Shown here one piece after another: positions 8,758-17,607 of a DNA stretch of 64,000 nucleotides. The number at the start of each line of letters is the position of its first letter. The first letter of the stretch is position 1. Origin of the DNA: Enterobacter sp. JBIWA008. GTDB taxonomy: Bacteria > Pseudomonadota > Gammaproteobacteria > Enterobacterales > Enterobacteriaceae. The notes below the pieces were generated by a model, which ran no database searches, was not told the origin of the DNA, and saw only the letters and a program-made list of their open reading frames with translations. Where the stretch lies: assembly GCF_019968765.1 (NCBI RefSeq), contig NZ_CP074149.1, forward strand, positions 1,426,001 to 1,490,000, given 5' to 3'. The position numbers and the translations under genes were made by a program.

Positions 8758-10230
8758 TTAATCGACGTTGCTGAGAAGGTAGCGATAACCCTCACCGTCC
8801 GGCACAAACTCCAGACGATGCGTGATGCAGGCGGGGGCATCTTCGGCATGGTGTGAAACGAACAGCAGCTGCGTTTCGCCTTCGCTAATCAGCACGTCCA
8901 CAAAGCGGCGGATAAGCTGGCGATTCAGCGGATCGAGTCCCTGCAGAGGTTCGTCGAGGATCAGAAGCGTAGGGTGTTTCACCAGCGCGCGAACGATCAG
9001 GGCCAGGCGCTGCTGCCCCCACGACAGGCTATGAAACGGCGCGTCAGCCACCCGGTTGTCCATGCCCAGAATATCCAGCCACTGCTGGGCCAGCTTGTGC
9101 TGTTTGTCCGACACCGCCTGATAAATACCGATGGAATCAAAATACCCGGAAAGAATCACGTTGCGTACCGAGGTACTGACCCGGTAATCCAGATGCAGGC
9201 TGCTGCTGACATAGCCGATATGTTTTTTTATATCCCAGATGGTTTCGCCGCTGCCGCGACGCCGACCAAACAGCGTCAGATCGTTGCTATAGCCCTGCGG
9301 GTGATCGCCGGTGATCAGGCTCAGCAGCGTGGATTTTCCCGCGCCGTTAGGGCCGACAATCTGCCAGTGCTCGCCAGGATTGACCGTCCAGCTTAGACGG
9401 TTAAGGATCGGGCGATCGTCATAAGAGACAATTCCCTCCCGCAGCACGATGCGCGGCTGGTGGGGATCGAGCGCATGGCGGGCCGAAGGGGCGTCAGGTT
9501 CCGGAAGGGTAATACCGTCGAGTTGTTCGCTGTGCGCGAGCTGGGCAATGAGCGCCTGCTTAAGCAGCGCGTTTTTTTCCCCGGTCTCGGTCAGGTTACA
9601 GTCTGCCAGTACGCCTGCGTGCTGGATAAATTCCGGAATTTCATCGAAGCGGTTAAGCACCAGCACCAGGGTATATCCCTGCTGATTAAGCGACTCCAGC
9701 AGGGCCGCCAGCTGCGCACGGGACTGCACGTCAAGGCCGTCAAACGGTTCGTCGAGGATAAGCAGCTCGGGCTCGCTCATCAGCGCCTGACAAAGCAGCG
9801 TTTTTCGCGTCTCGCCGGTCGAAAGGTATTTAAAGCGCCGGTTCAGCAGGGCGGTGATGCCGAACCGTTCTGCCAGGCGCTGACAGCGGGCGGGATCTTT
9901 AATCTCATCCTGAATAATTTCCGCCGTCGTACGGCCGGTATCGTCTTCGCCAGGGCTGAGTAAATCAGTGTTATTGCGCTGCCACTCGTCGCTCACCAGC
10001 TTTTGCAGTTGTTCAAATGACAGGCGCGTCAGGCGCGTAAAGTCGCCCCGGCATTCGCCCTTGAGGAGAGGGAGCTCGCCGGCCAGTGCGCGGGCCAGCG
10101 CGGATTTACCGCTGCCGTTAGTGCCGACAAACGCCCAGCTTTCACCCGCGCGTATCGTCAAATCAGCAATCGTCAGCGTTCGGGTATCGCTAAGACGAAA
10201 CGTGCCTTGCGAAATATGCAATGATGACAT
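8758..10230 (-). CDS. modF: Double ABC ATPase ModF, molybdenum-related
   Basis: A 490-residue soluble protein made of two fused ABC nucleotide-binding domains with no membrane segment. Domain 1 has Walker A GTNGSGKSA (about 36-44) and Walker B ELLILDEP; domain 2 has Walker [10 protein letters not shown] (about 295-303), signature-like HSLSWGQQRLALI and Walker B TLLILDEP. The first domain's signature reads YLSTGETRKTLL. Same length as E. coli ModF (also called PhrA). It follows modE by 67 bases on the minus strand. The precise function is not settled; no permease partner is encoded beside it. Confidence 0.95.
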   Translation of the reverse strand: MSSLHISQGTFRLSDTRTLTIADLTIRAGESWAFVGTNGSGKSALARALAGELPLLKGECRGDFTRLTRLSFEQLQKLVSDEWQRNNTDLLSPGEDDTGRTTAEIIQDEIKDPARCQRLAERFGITALLNRRFKYLSTGETRKTLLCQALMSEPELLILDEPFDGLDVQSRAQLAALLESLNQQGYTLVLVLNRFDEIPEFIQHAGVLADCNLTETGEKNALLKQALIAQLAHSEQLDGITLPEPDAPSARHALDPHQPRIVLREGIVSYDDRPILNRLSWTVNPGEHWQIVGPNGAGKSTLLSLITGDHPQGYSNDLTLFGRRRGSGETIWDIKKHIGYVSSSLHLDYRVSTSVRNVILSGYFDSIGIYQAVSDKQHKLAQQWLDILGMDNRVADAPFHSLSWGQQRLALIVRALVKHPTLLILDEPLQGLDPLNRQLIRRFVDVLISEGETQLLFVSHHAEDAPACITHRLEFVPDGEGYRYLLSNVD

Positions 10231-10297
10231 GATTTATCCCTGTTTTTGCAGCAACAGATATCAGGGATACGCACTGTCGGCTCGATTGTCAATGCGC

Positions 10298-11086
10298 TCA
10301 GCACAATGTGGCGATAATCACCCGGTCTGCGTTGAACCAGGCGGTAACGACAGAACCTTCTTCTAAACCGTCCGCTTCGCTAAGCGGTATTGTCGCGCAA
10401 AGCGGTTGCCCGTCTGCGAGAGTCATCAGTACTTCGCACTGCGCTTCACCGCGTTCGATATGGCTAATTGCGCCCTGTAGCTGGTTATCGGCTGCCTTTG
10501 CGGCGTCGGGATCGCGCGTGATATTAACCCACGGTGCTTTCAGCAGCACCAGCACCTCTTTACCTTCATCCAGCTCAAGGCGCTCTGCGCTCTGCTCCGT
10601 TATGGCGGCCTTCAGACGGGTGGTGCCATCGGCAAGCAGGATCTCAATATGCTGCTGTACCTGGAGATTATCCCGCGCCGTCACCGTACCAAACCACTGG
10701 TTGCGGGCGCTGGTTTGTAACGAGAAGCGGGAAATGGCGGCCAGCAAACTGTCCAGCGGAACGTTATCGTCATCGCTCAATACATCGAACGCTTTTTGCT
10801 GGATCTGGGCCAGCAGATCGTAAAGATGAATAAGGCGCTGGCCATAGCGCGTCACGATCGCACCGCCGCCGCCTTTGCCGCCTGTGGCTCTGTCCACCAG
10901 CGGTTGTTCGCTCAGGGTGTTCATTTCGTTGATGGCGTCCCAGGCACTTTTGTAGCTGATGCCCGCGTTTTTCGCACCCTGGCTAATCGAGCCAGTTTGT
11001 TCTATTTGTTTAAGCAGGGCGATACGTCGCGGATCGGCGAAAAGCTTTTGCTGAAGTCGTAGAGTGAGAAGAATTTCGGCCTGCAT
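10298..11086 (-). CDS. modE: Molybdate-sensing transcriptional regulator ModE
   Basis: DNA-binding sensor that, when loaded with molybdate, represses modABC and activates moa and molybdoenzyme operons. The start at 11086 (MQAEILLTLRLQQKLFAD) gives 262 residues as in E. coli; the frame is open further upstream but into the divergent promoter region. An N-terminal winged helix-turn-helix of the LysR-like ModE type (about 20-100: SISQGAKNAGISYKSAWDAINEMN, then the glycine-rich wing RATGGKGGGGA) is followed by two tandem MOP/TOBE domains (about 125-190 and 195-260; SARNQWFGTV motif). Divergent from acrZ. Near-identical ModE boxes precede modA and moaA in this window. Confidence 0.97.
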   Translation of the reverse strand: MQAEILLTLRLQQKLFADPRRIALLKQIEQTGSISQGAKNAGISYKSAWDAINEMNTLSEQPLVDRATGGKGGGGAIVTRYGQRLIHLYDLLAQIQQKAFDVLSDDDNVPLDSLLAAISRFSLQTSARNQWFGTVTARDNLQVQQHIEILLADGTTRLKAAITEQSAERLELDEGKEVLVLLKAPWVNITRDPDAAKAADNQLQGAISHIERGEAQCEVLMTLADGQPLCATIPLSEADGLEEGSVVTAWFNADRVIIATLC

Positions 11087-11213
11087 AACGGTGTCCTGGC
11101 AAAAAGAGTATTGTGACCCAAATGGTGCAGGGCGCAAAGGGCACCGCACAAAAGGGGATGTTTTTCTCACTTGAAAGGGTAGAATGAGCTATTCACAATA
11201 TCTGGAGAAAACC

Positions 11214-11363
11214 ATGTTAGAGTTGTTGAAAAGTCTGGTATTCGCCGTGATCATGGTACCAGTAGTGATGGCCATCATCCTCGGTGCCATCTACGGCCTG
11301 GGTGAAGTGTTCAACCTCTTTTCGAACATTGGTCATAAAGACCAGGCTAAAAAGCAGCATTGA
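11214..11363 (+). CDS. acrZ: AcrZ, small membrane partner of the AcrB efflux pump
   Basis: A 49-residue protein starting [20 protein letters not shown], with one transmembrane helix (about residues 7-28) containing the kink-forming proline and a basic tail ending KDQAKKQH. E. coli AcrZ has the same length and pattern; it binds AcrB in the AcrAB-TolC pump and alters export of some drugs. The ATG follows TCTGGAGAAAACC. It lies between modE and modA, the E. coli position. A strong intrinsic terminator follows, so it is a separate transcription unit from modABC. Confidence 0.95.
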   Translation: MLELLKSLVFAVIMVPVVMAIILGAIYGLGEVFNLFSNIGHKDQAKKQH

Positions 11364-11370
11364 TTCCCCA

Positions 11371-11399
11371 CAAAACGCCCGGCTAGTCCGGGCGTTTTG
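11371..11399 (+). terminator. Intrinsic terminator after acrZ
   Basis: Twelve-base stem CAAAACGCCCGG / CCGGGCGTTTTG around CTAGT, with the T-run inside the 3' arm. It begins eight bases after the acrZ stop. Confidence 0.9.
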
Positions 11400-11498
11400 C
11401 TCTCAAGATTTTCCCGTGTACGCCGATATCATTCAATGCATCACCCCGGTTTACCCCTTGAGCGGTACGATTAAACGCTGGGATCTCCCTGACGTTAC

Positions 11499-11522
11499 CG
11501 TTATATTAATATGTATATAACG
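11499..11522 (+). promoter_or_regulatory. ModE operator upstream of modA
   Basis: CGTTATAT-N8-ATATAACG, a perfect inverted repeat of the ModE type, ending 19 bases before the modA start codon. Molybdate-ModE bound here would repress modABC. A similar box with the same geometry is found before moaA (34013-34036). Confidence 0.92.
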
Positions 11523-11541
11523 CTACTCACAGGAGTTACAA

Positions 11542-12315
11542 ATGGCACGTACATGGGTACGCCTTTTCGCAGGGGCAACGCTGACGCTTTCACTTACCGG
11601 CCACGCGCTGGCGGACGAGGGTAAAATCACGGTCTTTGCGGCGGCGTCGTTGACCAATGCAATGCAGGATATCGCGGCGGCGTATAAAAAAGAGAAAAAC
11701 GTCGAGGTTGTCTCCTCTTTTGCCTCTTCCTCGACGCTGGCGCGTCAGATAGAAGCGGGCGCACCGGCGGATCTGTTTATTTCGGCTGATCAGAAGTGGA
11801 TGGATTACGCGGTGGAGAAGAAATCGATTGATGCGGCAACCCGCGAAACGCTGCTGGGCAATAGCCTGGTTGTTGTGGCGCCAAAAGCCAGCGCGCAGGC
11901 GGACTTCACCATCAACAAAGAGACCCAATGGACCCGCCTGCTGAACGGTGGCCGCCTGGCGGTGGGCGATCCGGAGCACGTTCCGGCCGGGATTTATGCC
12001 AAAGAAGCGCTGCAAAAGCTGGGCGCATGGGAGGCATTGGCACCGAAGCTGGCCCCGGCGGAAGACGTGCGCGGCGCGCTGGCGCTGGTGGAACGCAACG
12101 AAGCCCCGCTGGGCATTGTGTATGGCTCTGATGCCGTTGCCAGTAAAGGGGTAAAAGTGGTCGCAACGTTCCCGGAAGACTCACACAAGAAAGTGGAATA
12201 TCCTGTTGCGATTGTTGATGGACATAAAAATGCGACCGTGACGGCCTTCCGCGATTATCTGAAGGGGCCGGAGGCGTCCGCTATCTTTAAACGTTACGGA
12301 TTTACGACTTACTGA
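11542..12315 (+). CDS. modA: Molybdate ABC transporter, periplasmic binding protein
   Basis: Periplasmic receptor for molybdate (and tungstate). The 257-residue precursor has a Sec signal peptide with cleavage predicted after HALA (about residue 24). The mature protein begins with the typical KITVFAAASLTNAM, and SSFASSSTLARQIEAGAPADLFISAD provides the oxyanion-binding serines. Followed by modB with a TGATG stop/start overlap, so the operon is translationally coupled. Confidence 0.97.
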   Translation: MARTWVRLFAGATLTLSLTGHALADEGKITVFAAASLTNAMQDIAAAYKKEKNVEVVSSFASSSTLARQIEAGAPADLFISADQKWMDYAVEKKSIDAATRETLLGNSLVVVAPKASAQADFTINKETQWTRLLNGGRLAVGDPEHVPAGIYAKEALQKLGAWEALAPKLAPAEDVRGALALVERNEAPLGIVYGSDAVASKGVKVVATFPEDSHKKVEYPVAIVDGHKNATVTAFRDYLKGPEASAIFKRYGFTTY

Positions 12316-13004
12316 TGATATTGACCGATCCTGAATGGCAGGCTGTTCTGCTGAGCCTAAAAGTCTCTTCCCTGGCGGTTACGCTGAGTTTGCCCTTTGG
12401 GATCTTCTTTGCCTGGCTACTGGTTCGCTGTCAGTTTCCCGGCAAAACGCTGCTCGACAGCGTGCTTCATCTTCCGCTCGTTTTGCCGCCCGTGGTGGTC
12501 GGTTACCTGCTGCTGATTTCGATGGGGCGACGCGGTTTTATCGGCGAGAAGCTCTACGACTGGTTTGGGCTGACGTTCGCGTTTAGCTGGCGCGGTGCGG
12601 TACTGGCGGCCGCGGTGATGTCTTTCCCGCTGATGGTGAGGGCGATCCGCCTCGCGCTGGAAGGCGTGGACATGAAGCTTGAACAGGCGGCCCGCACGCT
12701 GGGGGCCGGGCGCTGGCGCGTTTTTTTCACCATCACGCTCCCGCTTACGCTGCCGGGCATTATTGTCGGGACGGTACTGGCCTTCGCCCGCTCGCTGGGC
12801 GAGTTTGGCGCGACCATCACGTTTGTGTCGAACATCCCCGGCGAGACGCGAACCATCCCGTCGGCGATGTATACTCTGATTCAAACGCCGGGCGGAGAAG
12901 GCGCGGCGGCGCGGCTGTGCATTATCTCAATCGTTTTAGCCCTTGTATCGCTAATGGTGTCTGAATGGCTGGCGCGGCTCAGCCGCGAGCGGATGGGGAA
13001 ATAA
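12315..13004 (+). CDS. modB: Molybdate ABC transporter, permease ModB
   Basis: A 229-residue inner-membrane permease, the E. coli length. About five or six hydrophobic segments are visible, starting with [26 protein letters not shown]. The EAA loop that docks ModC reads [22 protein letters not shown] (about 121-142). [10 protein letters not shown] and [18 protein letters not shown] pore motifs are also present. Overlaps the modA stop by one base and precedes modC by two. Confidence 0.97.
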   Translation: MILTDPEWQAVLLSLKVSSLAVTLSLPFGIFFAWLLVRCQFPGKTLLDSVLHLPLVLPPVVVGYLLLISMGRRGFIGEKLYDWFGLTFAFSWRGAVLAAAVMSFPLMVRAIRLALEGVDMKLEQAARTLGAGRWRVFFTITLPLTLPGIIVGTVLAFARSLGEFGATITFVSNIPGETRTIPSAMYTLIQTPGGEGAAARLCIISIVLALVSLMVSEWLARLSRERMGK

Positions 13005-13006
13005 GC

Positions 13007-14065
13007 ATGCTTGAACTCCATTTCACCCAGACGCTGGGTAACCATACTCTGACGCTTAACGAGACGCTGCCGGCAAGCGGAATCACCGCCATCTTCGGCG
13101 TCTCTGGTGCGGGAAAAACGTCGCTGATTAATGCCATCAGCGGCCTGACCCGCCCGCAGTCAGGCCGTATTGTCCTGAATGACCGCGTCCTGAATGACGT
13201 GGAGAACAGAATTTACCTCTCGCCGGAAAAACGCCGCATCGGCTATGTTTTCCAGGACGCGCGCTTGTTCCCGCACTACAGCGTGCGCGGCAACCTGCGT
13301 TACGGCATGGCGAAAAGCATGGCCGGGCAGTTTGATAAGCTGGTAACGCTTTTAGGCATTGAGCCTCTGCTCGACAGGCTGCCATCCTCGCTCTCCGGCG
13401 GAGAAAAACAGCGCGTGGCCATTGGCCGCGCGCTGCTGACCGCCCCCGAACTGCTGCTGCTCGACGAACCGTTGGCCTCGCTGGATATTCCGCGTAAACG
13501 CGAACTTCTGCCCTATCTACAGCGCCTGACGCGCGAAATTAATATTCCGATGCTATACGTCAGCCATTCGCTGGATGAGATCCTCCATCTGGCCGACAGG
13601 GTGCTGGTGCTGGAAGAGGGCAGCGTGAAGGCCTTCGGCAACCTGGAAGAGGTATGGGGCAGCAGCGTAATGCACCCGTGGTTACCCAGGGAACAGCAGA
13701 GCAGCATCCTGAAAGTGAGCGTTCTCGAACATCACCCGCACTACGCGATGACCGCCCTGGCGCTGGGCGACCAGCATCTGTGGGTCAATAAGATCGACAA
13801 ACCGCTACAGTCCGCGCTGCGAATTCGCATCCAGGCGTCGGACGTCTCGCTGGTGCTGCAGCCGCCGCTGCAAACCAGTATTCGAAATATTCTACGCGCC
13901 AAAGTCGCGGAGTGTTTTGATGATAACGGGCAGGTGGAAGTGAAGCTTGAAGTCGGCAGCAGGACGCTCTGGGCGCGCATTAGCCCGTGGGCGAGGGATG
14001 AGTTAGGGATCAAACCCGGCCTGTGGCTTTACGCGCAAATTAAGAGCGTCTCAATCACCGCCTGA
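13007..14065 (+). CDS. modC: Molybdate ABC transporter, ATPase ModC
   Basis: The ATP-hydrolysing subunit of ModABC, 352 residues from the ATG at 13007, the E. coli length; an upstream in-frame start lies inside modB. Walker [10 protein letters not shown] (about 31-39), Q-loop [11 protein letters not shown], signature [15 protein letters not shown] and Walker [13 protein letters not shown] are all canonical. The C-terminal 70 residues form a TOBE/MOP domain ([18 protein letters not shown]) that can bind molybdate for feedback. The stop codon abuts that of convergent ybhA. Confidence 0.97.
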   Translation: MLELHFTQTLGNHTLTLNETLPASGITAIFGVSGAGKTSLINAISGLTRPQSGRIVLNDRVLNDVENRIYLSPEKRRIGYVFQDARLFPHYSVRGNLRYGMAKSMAGQFDKLVTLLGIEPLLDRLPSSLSGGEKQRVAIGRALLTAPELLLLDEPLASLDIPRKRELLPYLQRLTREINIPMLYVSHSLDEILHLADRVLVLEEGSVKAFGNLEEVWGSSVMHPWLPREQQSSILKVSVLEHHPHYAMTALALGDQHLWVNKIDKPLQSALRIRIQASDVSLVLQPPLQTSIRNILRAKVAECFDDNGQVEVKLEVGSRTLWARISPWARDELGIKPGLWLYAQIKSVSITA

Positions 14066-14884
14066 TTACAGCAGGTGGGTATAAATGTACTGCGCGATGC
14101 TGTCGGTGGTGTTGTCGCCAATCACCACGCTGGCGCGGGCTTTGACCGCGTCGTCGGCATTGCCCATCGCCACGCCGGTACCGGCGGCTTCCAGCATGCT
14201 GATGTCGTTGTAGTTGTCGCCGAAGGCGATTACGTCACGCATCGACCCGCCCTGCGATTCAACATACTGCGTCAGGCGCTTGCCTTTGCTGTTGCCTTTG
14301 CGGGCAATATCCACCTGGTCATGCCAGGACCATTCGCACTCCAGACCCAGCGTTTGTTCCACGTGTTTTGCGAAGGTATTCAGTTTGGTGGTGTCTTCAT
14401 CCGTCAGGGCGAATTTCCAGATAGCCTCAACGTCCTGGGCTGCCTGACGCAGGGAGGAAACCTGGGTAAAGACCGGACGCTGCGCTTCAGGCAGGGATAA
14501 CGCCCAGTTGCTGGTGCGCACCACGTGGCCGGTAGGGCGCTCGTACAGCATCGCGTTATCCACGTACATCAGGCCGTGAACGGCGTGCTCATCCAGCAGA
14601 TCGATCAGCTGCAGCGCCTGGGGAACCGGCAGCGGGTCGGATTCTAAAACCTTTTTTGCCTGATAATCATACAAATAAGTGCCATTACAACAAATTGCAG
14701 GTGTATCTAACGCCAGTGCCTGATAAAAAGGGTGAATGGCAACGTGATGTCGACCCGTTACGATAAGGAGTTGATATCCCACTTCCTGCGCGCGTTTTAG
14801 CGCCTCAAGGGAGGAGGGGAGAAGGGTTTTTTGCGGCGTCAGTAAGGTACCGTCTAAATCCAGAGCAATCACACGCGAGGTCAT
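14066..14884 (-). CDS. ybhA: HAD-family sugar/pyridoxal phosphatase YbhA
   Basis: A 272-residue HAD superfamily (Cof-type, class IIB cap) phosphatase. Motif I reads ALDLDGTLLTP with nucleophile D9 and acid/base D11; motif II is LLIVTGRH; motif III lysine is near KGNSKGKRL; motif IV is VIAFGDNYNDISMLEAAG. The E. coli protein dephosphorylates pyridoxal phosphate and several sugar phosphates; substrate here is inferred from homology. It directly abuts modC tail to tail with no room for a terminator between them. Confidence 0.94.
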   Translation of the reverse strand: MTSRVIALDLDGTLLTPQKTLLPSSLEALKRAQEVGYQLLIVTGRHHVAIHPFYQALALDTPAICCNGTYLYDYQAKKVLESDPLPVPQALQLIDLLDEHAVHGLMYVDNAMLYERPTGHVVRTSNWALSLPEAQRPVFTQVSSLRQAAQDVEAIWKFALTDEDTTKLNTFAKHVEQTLGLECEWSWHDQVDIARKGNSKGKRLTQYVESQGGSMRDVIAFGDNYNDISMLEAAGTGVAMGNADDAVKARASVVIGDNTTDSIAQYIYTHLL

Positions 14885-15024
14885 CTGTTTTCCCGGGTTA
14901 ATATTGAATTTACGTTTTGATGGGATGGTACACCGAGAGGCTAACGCTTCAAAACTCCTGTCGACAATTCAGCATTCACCGTCAAAAGTTAACTACTTTC
15001 ATGCGCAGTGAGGAGTGAATATTC

Positions 15025-16020
15025 ATGAAACAAACCGTTTATACCGCCAGTCCTGAAAGCCAGCAGATCCACGTCTGGCGCTTAAATACCGAAGGGACAC
15101 TCACGCTGGTTCAGGTTGTTGATGTGCCAGGCCAGGTGCAGCCGATGGTCATCAGCCCGGATAAACGTTTCTTGTACGTGGGTGTGCGCCCGGAGTTCCG
15201 CGTGCTGGCCTATCGCATTTCTCCGGATGATGGCGCGCTGACGTACACTGCCGAAGCACCATTGCCGGGCAGCCCAACCCATATCTCGACCGATCGTAAA
15301 GGCAACTTTGTCTTCAGCGGCTCTTATAACGCGGGCTGCGTCAGCGTAACGCGTCTGGAAGATGGCATTCCGGTCGAAACCGTGGATGTGGTGGAAGGGC
15401 TGGAAGGCTGCCACTCGGCAAATATCTCTCCGGATAACCGCACGCTGTGGGTGCCTGCGCTGAAGCAGGATCGTATCTGCCTGTTCACCCTGAGCGACGA
15501 TGGTCATCTGGTGGCGCAGAATCCTGCCGAAGTGACTACCGTTGAAGGCGCCGGTCCGCGTCATATGGTCTTCCATCCGAACCAGCAGTACGCCTACGTG
15601 GTCAATGAGCTGAACAGCTCGGTGGACGTATGGGAGCTGAAAGATCCTAACGGTCAGATTGAGTGCGTGCAGACGCTGGACATGATGCCGTCTGACTTCT
15701 CCGATACCCGCTGGGCGGCGGATATCCACATTACGCCAAATGGCCGCCATTTGTACGCCTGTGACCGTACTTCCAGCCTGATTACCGTGTTTAGCATCTC
15801 TGAAGACGGCAGCGTGCTGGCGATTGAAGGGTTCCAGCCAACGGAAACCCAGCCGCGCGGCTTTAATATCGATCACAGCGGTAAATACCTGATTGCGGCG
15901 GGGCAGAAATCCCACCACATCGCGCTGTACGAAATTAAAGGCGAGCAGGGGCTGCTGGAAGAGAAAGGACGTTATGCCGTAGGCCAGGGGCCAATGTGGG
16001 TCGTGGTAAACGCTCACTAA
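15025..16020 (+). CDS. pgl: 6-phosphogluconolactonase Pgl
   Basis: Second step of the oxidative pentose phosphate pathway: hydrolyses 6-phosphogluconolactone. The 331-residue protein is the cycloisomerase-2 type seven-bladed beta-propeller (YbhE family), the E. coli length. Repeated blade motifs such as [58 protein letters not shown] and [17 protein letters not shown] are evident. Preceded by GTGAGGAGTGAATATTC for ribosome binding. E. coli has several ybh genes between pgl and ybhC that are not present here. Confidence 0.96.
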   Translation: MKQTVYTASPESQQIHVWRLNTEGTLTLVQVVDVPGQVQPMVISPDKRFLYVGVRPEFRVLAYRISPDDGALTYTAEAPLPGSPTHISTDRKGNFVFSGSYNAGCVSVTRLEDGIPVETVDVVEGLEGCHSANISPDNRTLWVPALKQDRICLFTLSDDGHLVAQNPAEVTTVEGAGPRHMVFHPNQQYAYVVNELNSSVDVWELKDPNGQIECVQTLDMMPSDFSDTRWAADIHITPNGRHLYACDRTSSLITVFSISEDGSVLAIEGFQPTETQPRGFNIDHSGKYLIAAGQKSHHIALYEIKGEQGLLEEKGRYAVGQGPMWVVVNAH

Positions 16021-16029
16021 GCGGCTAAA

Positions 16030-16062
16030 AACAAAAAACCTCGCGAATGCGAGGTTTTTTTT
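16030..16062 (+). terminator. Intrinsic terminator after pgl
   Basis: AAAAAACCTCGC-gaat-GCGAGGTTTTTTTT, a strong hairpin with flanking A and T runs, ten bases after the pgl stop. Its symmetry could also serve ybhC from the other side. Confidence 0.9.
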
Positions 16063-16092
16063 ATGCCCGGTAAACGCAGCGCCACCGGGCAA
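16063..16092. repeat. REP-like palindromic element between pgl and ybhC
   Basis: TGCCCGGT-aaacgcagcg-CCACCGGGCA forms an imperfect palindrome of the enterobacterial REP type (GCCGGAT/GCCCGGT class). It sits between the pgl terminator and the ybhC stop codon, at a convergent junction. Confidence 0.65.
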
Positions 16093-16098
16093 AACAGC

Positions 16099-17382
16099 TT
16101 ACTGCTTCGGCTCAGCAACCACTTTGCTCCCCAGACCGCGGTTGTTGTATTCCCACATGCGGTTGAAGTTAGCGTCGTTCAGGTTGCGCTGCACGTTCCC
16201 TTTATCATCCACCGCACCGGTATTGCCGGAGAACGGACGTTTGGAGATCGCGGCATCAGCCCACGGCTTCGCCATGTTGAAGCCTTCGTTGATCGCGCTG
16301 TCGCGGATCACGACCTGACCGTTGGTTGCAGAGTCGACGTCCAGGGAACGTCCCAGCTGCGCCACGCCGTCACCGGCAGCATTAAAGCGGCTGTTCACGG
16401 CCAGGAAGCCGTAGAAGAGGTTAGACTGGGTTGCCGGAGCAAACACGTAACCTTCCTGCTGAGTGCGTGAGTTCACCACGCGGAAATCGGTATTATCAAA
16501 CACCACCGCGCCGCGACCGGACACCAGATCCACGTCACCTTCAACGTAGCTGTTGGTCACCAGAGTACGGGTCAGACGGTTATTCTGCAGGGTGTTCTGC
16601 ACGCCGCTGTTGGTCACGAAGAAGGTGTTCTGACGGCCCAGAATGTTGACGTTATTAACCTGCACCTTATCGCCATCGCTGCGCAGCGCAACGGCCTGGT
16701 GGTTACCGGCATCAACGCTGTCGCCCAGGGTATTCTGAATGGTCAGGTTCTGCAGCTGCAGACCGTTATTCTGAGACCAGAATACCGCGGAGCACATCAC
16801 GCCAATGGTGGCGGAACGCTTGCTCTGGCAGTTATCAAACATGTACCACGCCGGTTTACCCGGCATATATTTACCGGCCGGGTTCACCAGGTGGCGCCAG
16901 GTGTTGCTGTCAATTTCGGAATCAATCGCCAGGCCAATTTTTACGTCGATCGCTTTTTCGCCCAGACCGTAAAGCGTAATGCTGCCTGGTGCCGCAGGAA
17001 CATACACGGTGCCTTCATATTCACCAGGCAGGATCGCGATGTACTGGCGAGACGCGCTGTGTTTGGTGATGGCAGCATCAACCGCAGCCTGAATAGAGGT
17101 ATGCGTTACGCCCTGCGCACCCGCCGGGCCAACCACGAAGTCAGGCTGTTTAGGCAGGTTAATAGAAGACGGTGTCCACGGCGCAGCGTTAGGATCCATC
17201 GCTGAGAAGTAGTGCGCACGATCGAAGTTCTTCGCTTCATCAGCGGACAAAATCGGGCGGGAGGCGGTACCAGGCGCAACCTGCTCAGAAGGGCGCTGAT
17301 CCGGTGGAGTTGAACTGCATGCGGATAAGGTCACGCCAAAGGCGAGTGCTAACGCCAGACGGGAAATCCTGGAAATGTTCAA
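16099..17382 (-). CDS. ybhC: Outer-membrane lipoprotein YbhC, pectinesterase-like
   Basis: A 427-residue lipoprotein of the carbohydrate esterase 8 (pectin methylesterase) fold. The signal peptide ends in lipobox LSAC with the lipidated cysteine at residue 22 and serine at +2, which predicts outer-membrane sorting. The right-handed beta-helix domain starts near residue 80; SVDAGNHQAVALRSDGDKVQVNN and VEGDVDLVSGRGAVVFDNTDF carry the CE8-type aspartates, with a downstream AQLGRSLDVD region replacing the usual LGRPW. The E. coli protein acts as an acyl-CoA thioesterase in vitro; a role on pectin is not established. Neighbour of attB as in E. coli. Confidence 0.93.
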   Translation of the reverse strand: MNISRISRLALALAFGVTLSACSSTPPDQRPSEQVAPGTASRPILSADEAKNFDRAHYFSAMDPNAAPWTPSSINLPKQPDFVVGPAGAQGVTHTSIQAAVDAAITKHSASRQYIAILPGEYEGTVYVPAAPGSITLYGLGEKAIDVKIGLAIDSEIDSNTWRHLVNPAGKYMPGKPAWYMFDNCQSKRSATIGVMCSAVFWSQNNGLQLQNLTIQNTLGDSVDAGNHQAVALRSDGDKVQVNNVNILGRQNTFFVTNSGVQNTLQNNRLTRTLVTNSYVEGDVDLVSGRGAVVFDNTDFRVVNSRTQQEGYVFAPATQSNLFYGFLAVNSRFNAAGDGVAQLGRSLDVDSATNGQVVIRDSAINEGFNMAKPWADAAISKRPFSGNTGAVDDKGNVQRNLNDANFNRMWEYNNRGLGSKVVAEPKQ

Positions 17383-17431
17383 GGTAGAGCTCCTGGGTAT
17401 GCAAGTCTTAACGGGATAGACGAAATAGCCT

Positions 17432-17446
17432 GCTTTTTTATACTAA
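17432..17446 (+). other. Lambda attB-like core (phage attachment site)
   Basis: The 15-base sequence GCTTTTTTATACTAA is identical to the bacteriophage lambda core overlap region. Flanks agree with E. coli attB (CCT on the left, GAGCGAAACGGGAAG on the right). The right arm reads ACTAAGTTG, whose complement CAACTTAGT is the integrase core-site consensus found in phage attP. It lies next to ybhC as in E. coli and no prophage is inserted. Confidence 0.9.
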
Positions 17447-17546
17447 GTTGAGCGAAACGGGAAGATAAAAAGGGTAAAAGTTGCATTTTTAGCCCCGGAG
17501 CAGCAGGTAAGTGATCACAAATAAATAACATTTTCCTTCAGGGCGG

Positions 17547-17586
17547 TTGACAGTAGACGGCGGATGCAAATAAATGTCTATACAAC
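17547..17586 (+). promoter_or_regulatory. hutIGC promoter region with HutC-like operator
   Basis: TTGACA (17547-17552) is a likely -35. TGTCTATACA at 17575-17584 shares ten bases with the operator before hutU. Binding of HutC here would block hutIGC, giving autoregulation of hutC. The -10 is not clear. Confidence 0.6.
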
Positions 17587-17607
17587 CCATGACAAGTGGA
17601 ATGCCCC

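Noticed and set aside
17507..17520. GTGATCACA upstream of hutI as a CRP site
   Set aside because: The half sites lack the N6 spacing of the CRP consensus; catabolite control of hut is plausible but not shown here.
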